Positions 13,960-14,059 of a stretch of DNA of 14,059 nucleotides are shown here, piece by piece. Position numbers and translations under genes: made by a program. The stretch is from the NCBI RefSeq assembly GCF_002455975.1, contig NZ_DKLM01000020.1, forward strand, positions 1 through 14,059, written 5' to 3'. How positions within the stretch are numbered: the first letter of the stretch is position 1; every line of letters starts with the position of its first letter. This stretch comes from Clostridium sp. UBA6640. Lineage in GTDB: Bacteria; Bacillota; Clostridia; Clostridiales; Clostridiaceae. The notes below the pieces were generated by a model that searched no databases, was not told the origin of the DNA, and saw only the letters and a program-made list of their open reading frames with translations.

Positions 13960-14059
13960 AATTAAGGATTAATAATTAAGAATGAAGAATTTAGGAAGAA
14001 ATTCACCTTTAGTGAATTTCTAAAATAAAATTTATTCTAAAAAACTCCAAAGGCTTTGA
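13960..14059. repeat. Start of another hairpin-bearing intergenic repeat, cut by the window end
   Basis: An ATTAAT-rich tract (13960-13987) resembling 2663-2690 is followed by a 10-bp perfect hairpin: AGAAATTCAC (13997-14006) pairs with GTGAATTTCT (14012-14021) around CTTTA. The layout, with an A/T-rich end tract then a hairpin containing GAAATT, parallels the left half of copies A and B, though the hairpin sequence differs. The right half is outside the window. No gene is seen in 13861-14059 apart from the tiny ORF above. Confidence 0.45.

Overview
The window looks like a chromosomal segment of a low-GC, endospore-forming Firmicute, most likely Clostridium sensu stricto. The evidence is strongly AT-rich codon use, SD-type ribosome sites (AGGAGG or AGGTGA), a sporulation class B PBP (SpoVD) next to murE, and the clostridial order ftsQ - DUF881 - sbp - DUF881 - ylmE - sepF - ylmG - ylmH - divIVA. 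All genes are on the plus strand. This is the distal part of the division and cell-wall (dcw) cluster; mraZ, rsmH and ftsL would be expected to the left of the window.

Layout. 1-255: non-coding, with the degenerate tail of an interspersed repeat and a 10-bp hairpin. 256-2448: spoVD. 2449-3056: a 608-bp gap holding two diverged (about 82 percent identical) tandem copies of a multi-hairpin repeat, then a good sigma-A-type promoter for the next genes. 3057-8002: murE, murF, mraY and ftsW/spoVE, tightly spaced. 8003-8294: a gap with a compact predicted three-way-junction RNA and a possible promoter. 8295-10907: ftsQ/divIB, DUF881, sbp, DUF881. 11014-13830: ylmE, sepF, ylmG, ylmH, divIVA, closed by a strong intrinsic terminator. 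13831-14059: an extended -10 promoter, a 7-codon ORF and the beginning of another hairpin-bearing repeat, cut by the window end.

How the genes fit together. MurE and MurF build the meso-DAP-type UDP-MurNAc-pentapeptide, MraY transfers it to undecaprenyl phosphate, and an FtsW/SpoVE SEDS glycosyltransferase polymerises lipid II with a class B transpeptidase partner such as SpoVD. FtsQ/DivIB, SepF and DivIVA are divisome or polarity proteins. YlmE (PLP homeostasis), YlmG (YggT) and YlmH (S4 RNA-binding) are their usual companions. murD, murG, murB, ftsA and ftsZ, which interrupt this order in Bacillus, are absent from the window.

The genes are ordinary and well conserved. The unexplained material is intergenic: the tandem hairpin repeats at 2451-2890, where copy differences largely preserve base pairing, and the three-way junction at 8047-8143, which fits no RNA family I recognise and has no U-tract. 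These are the best candidates for something undescribed.
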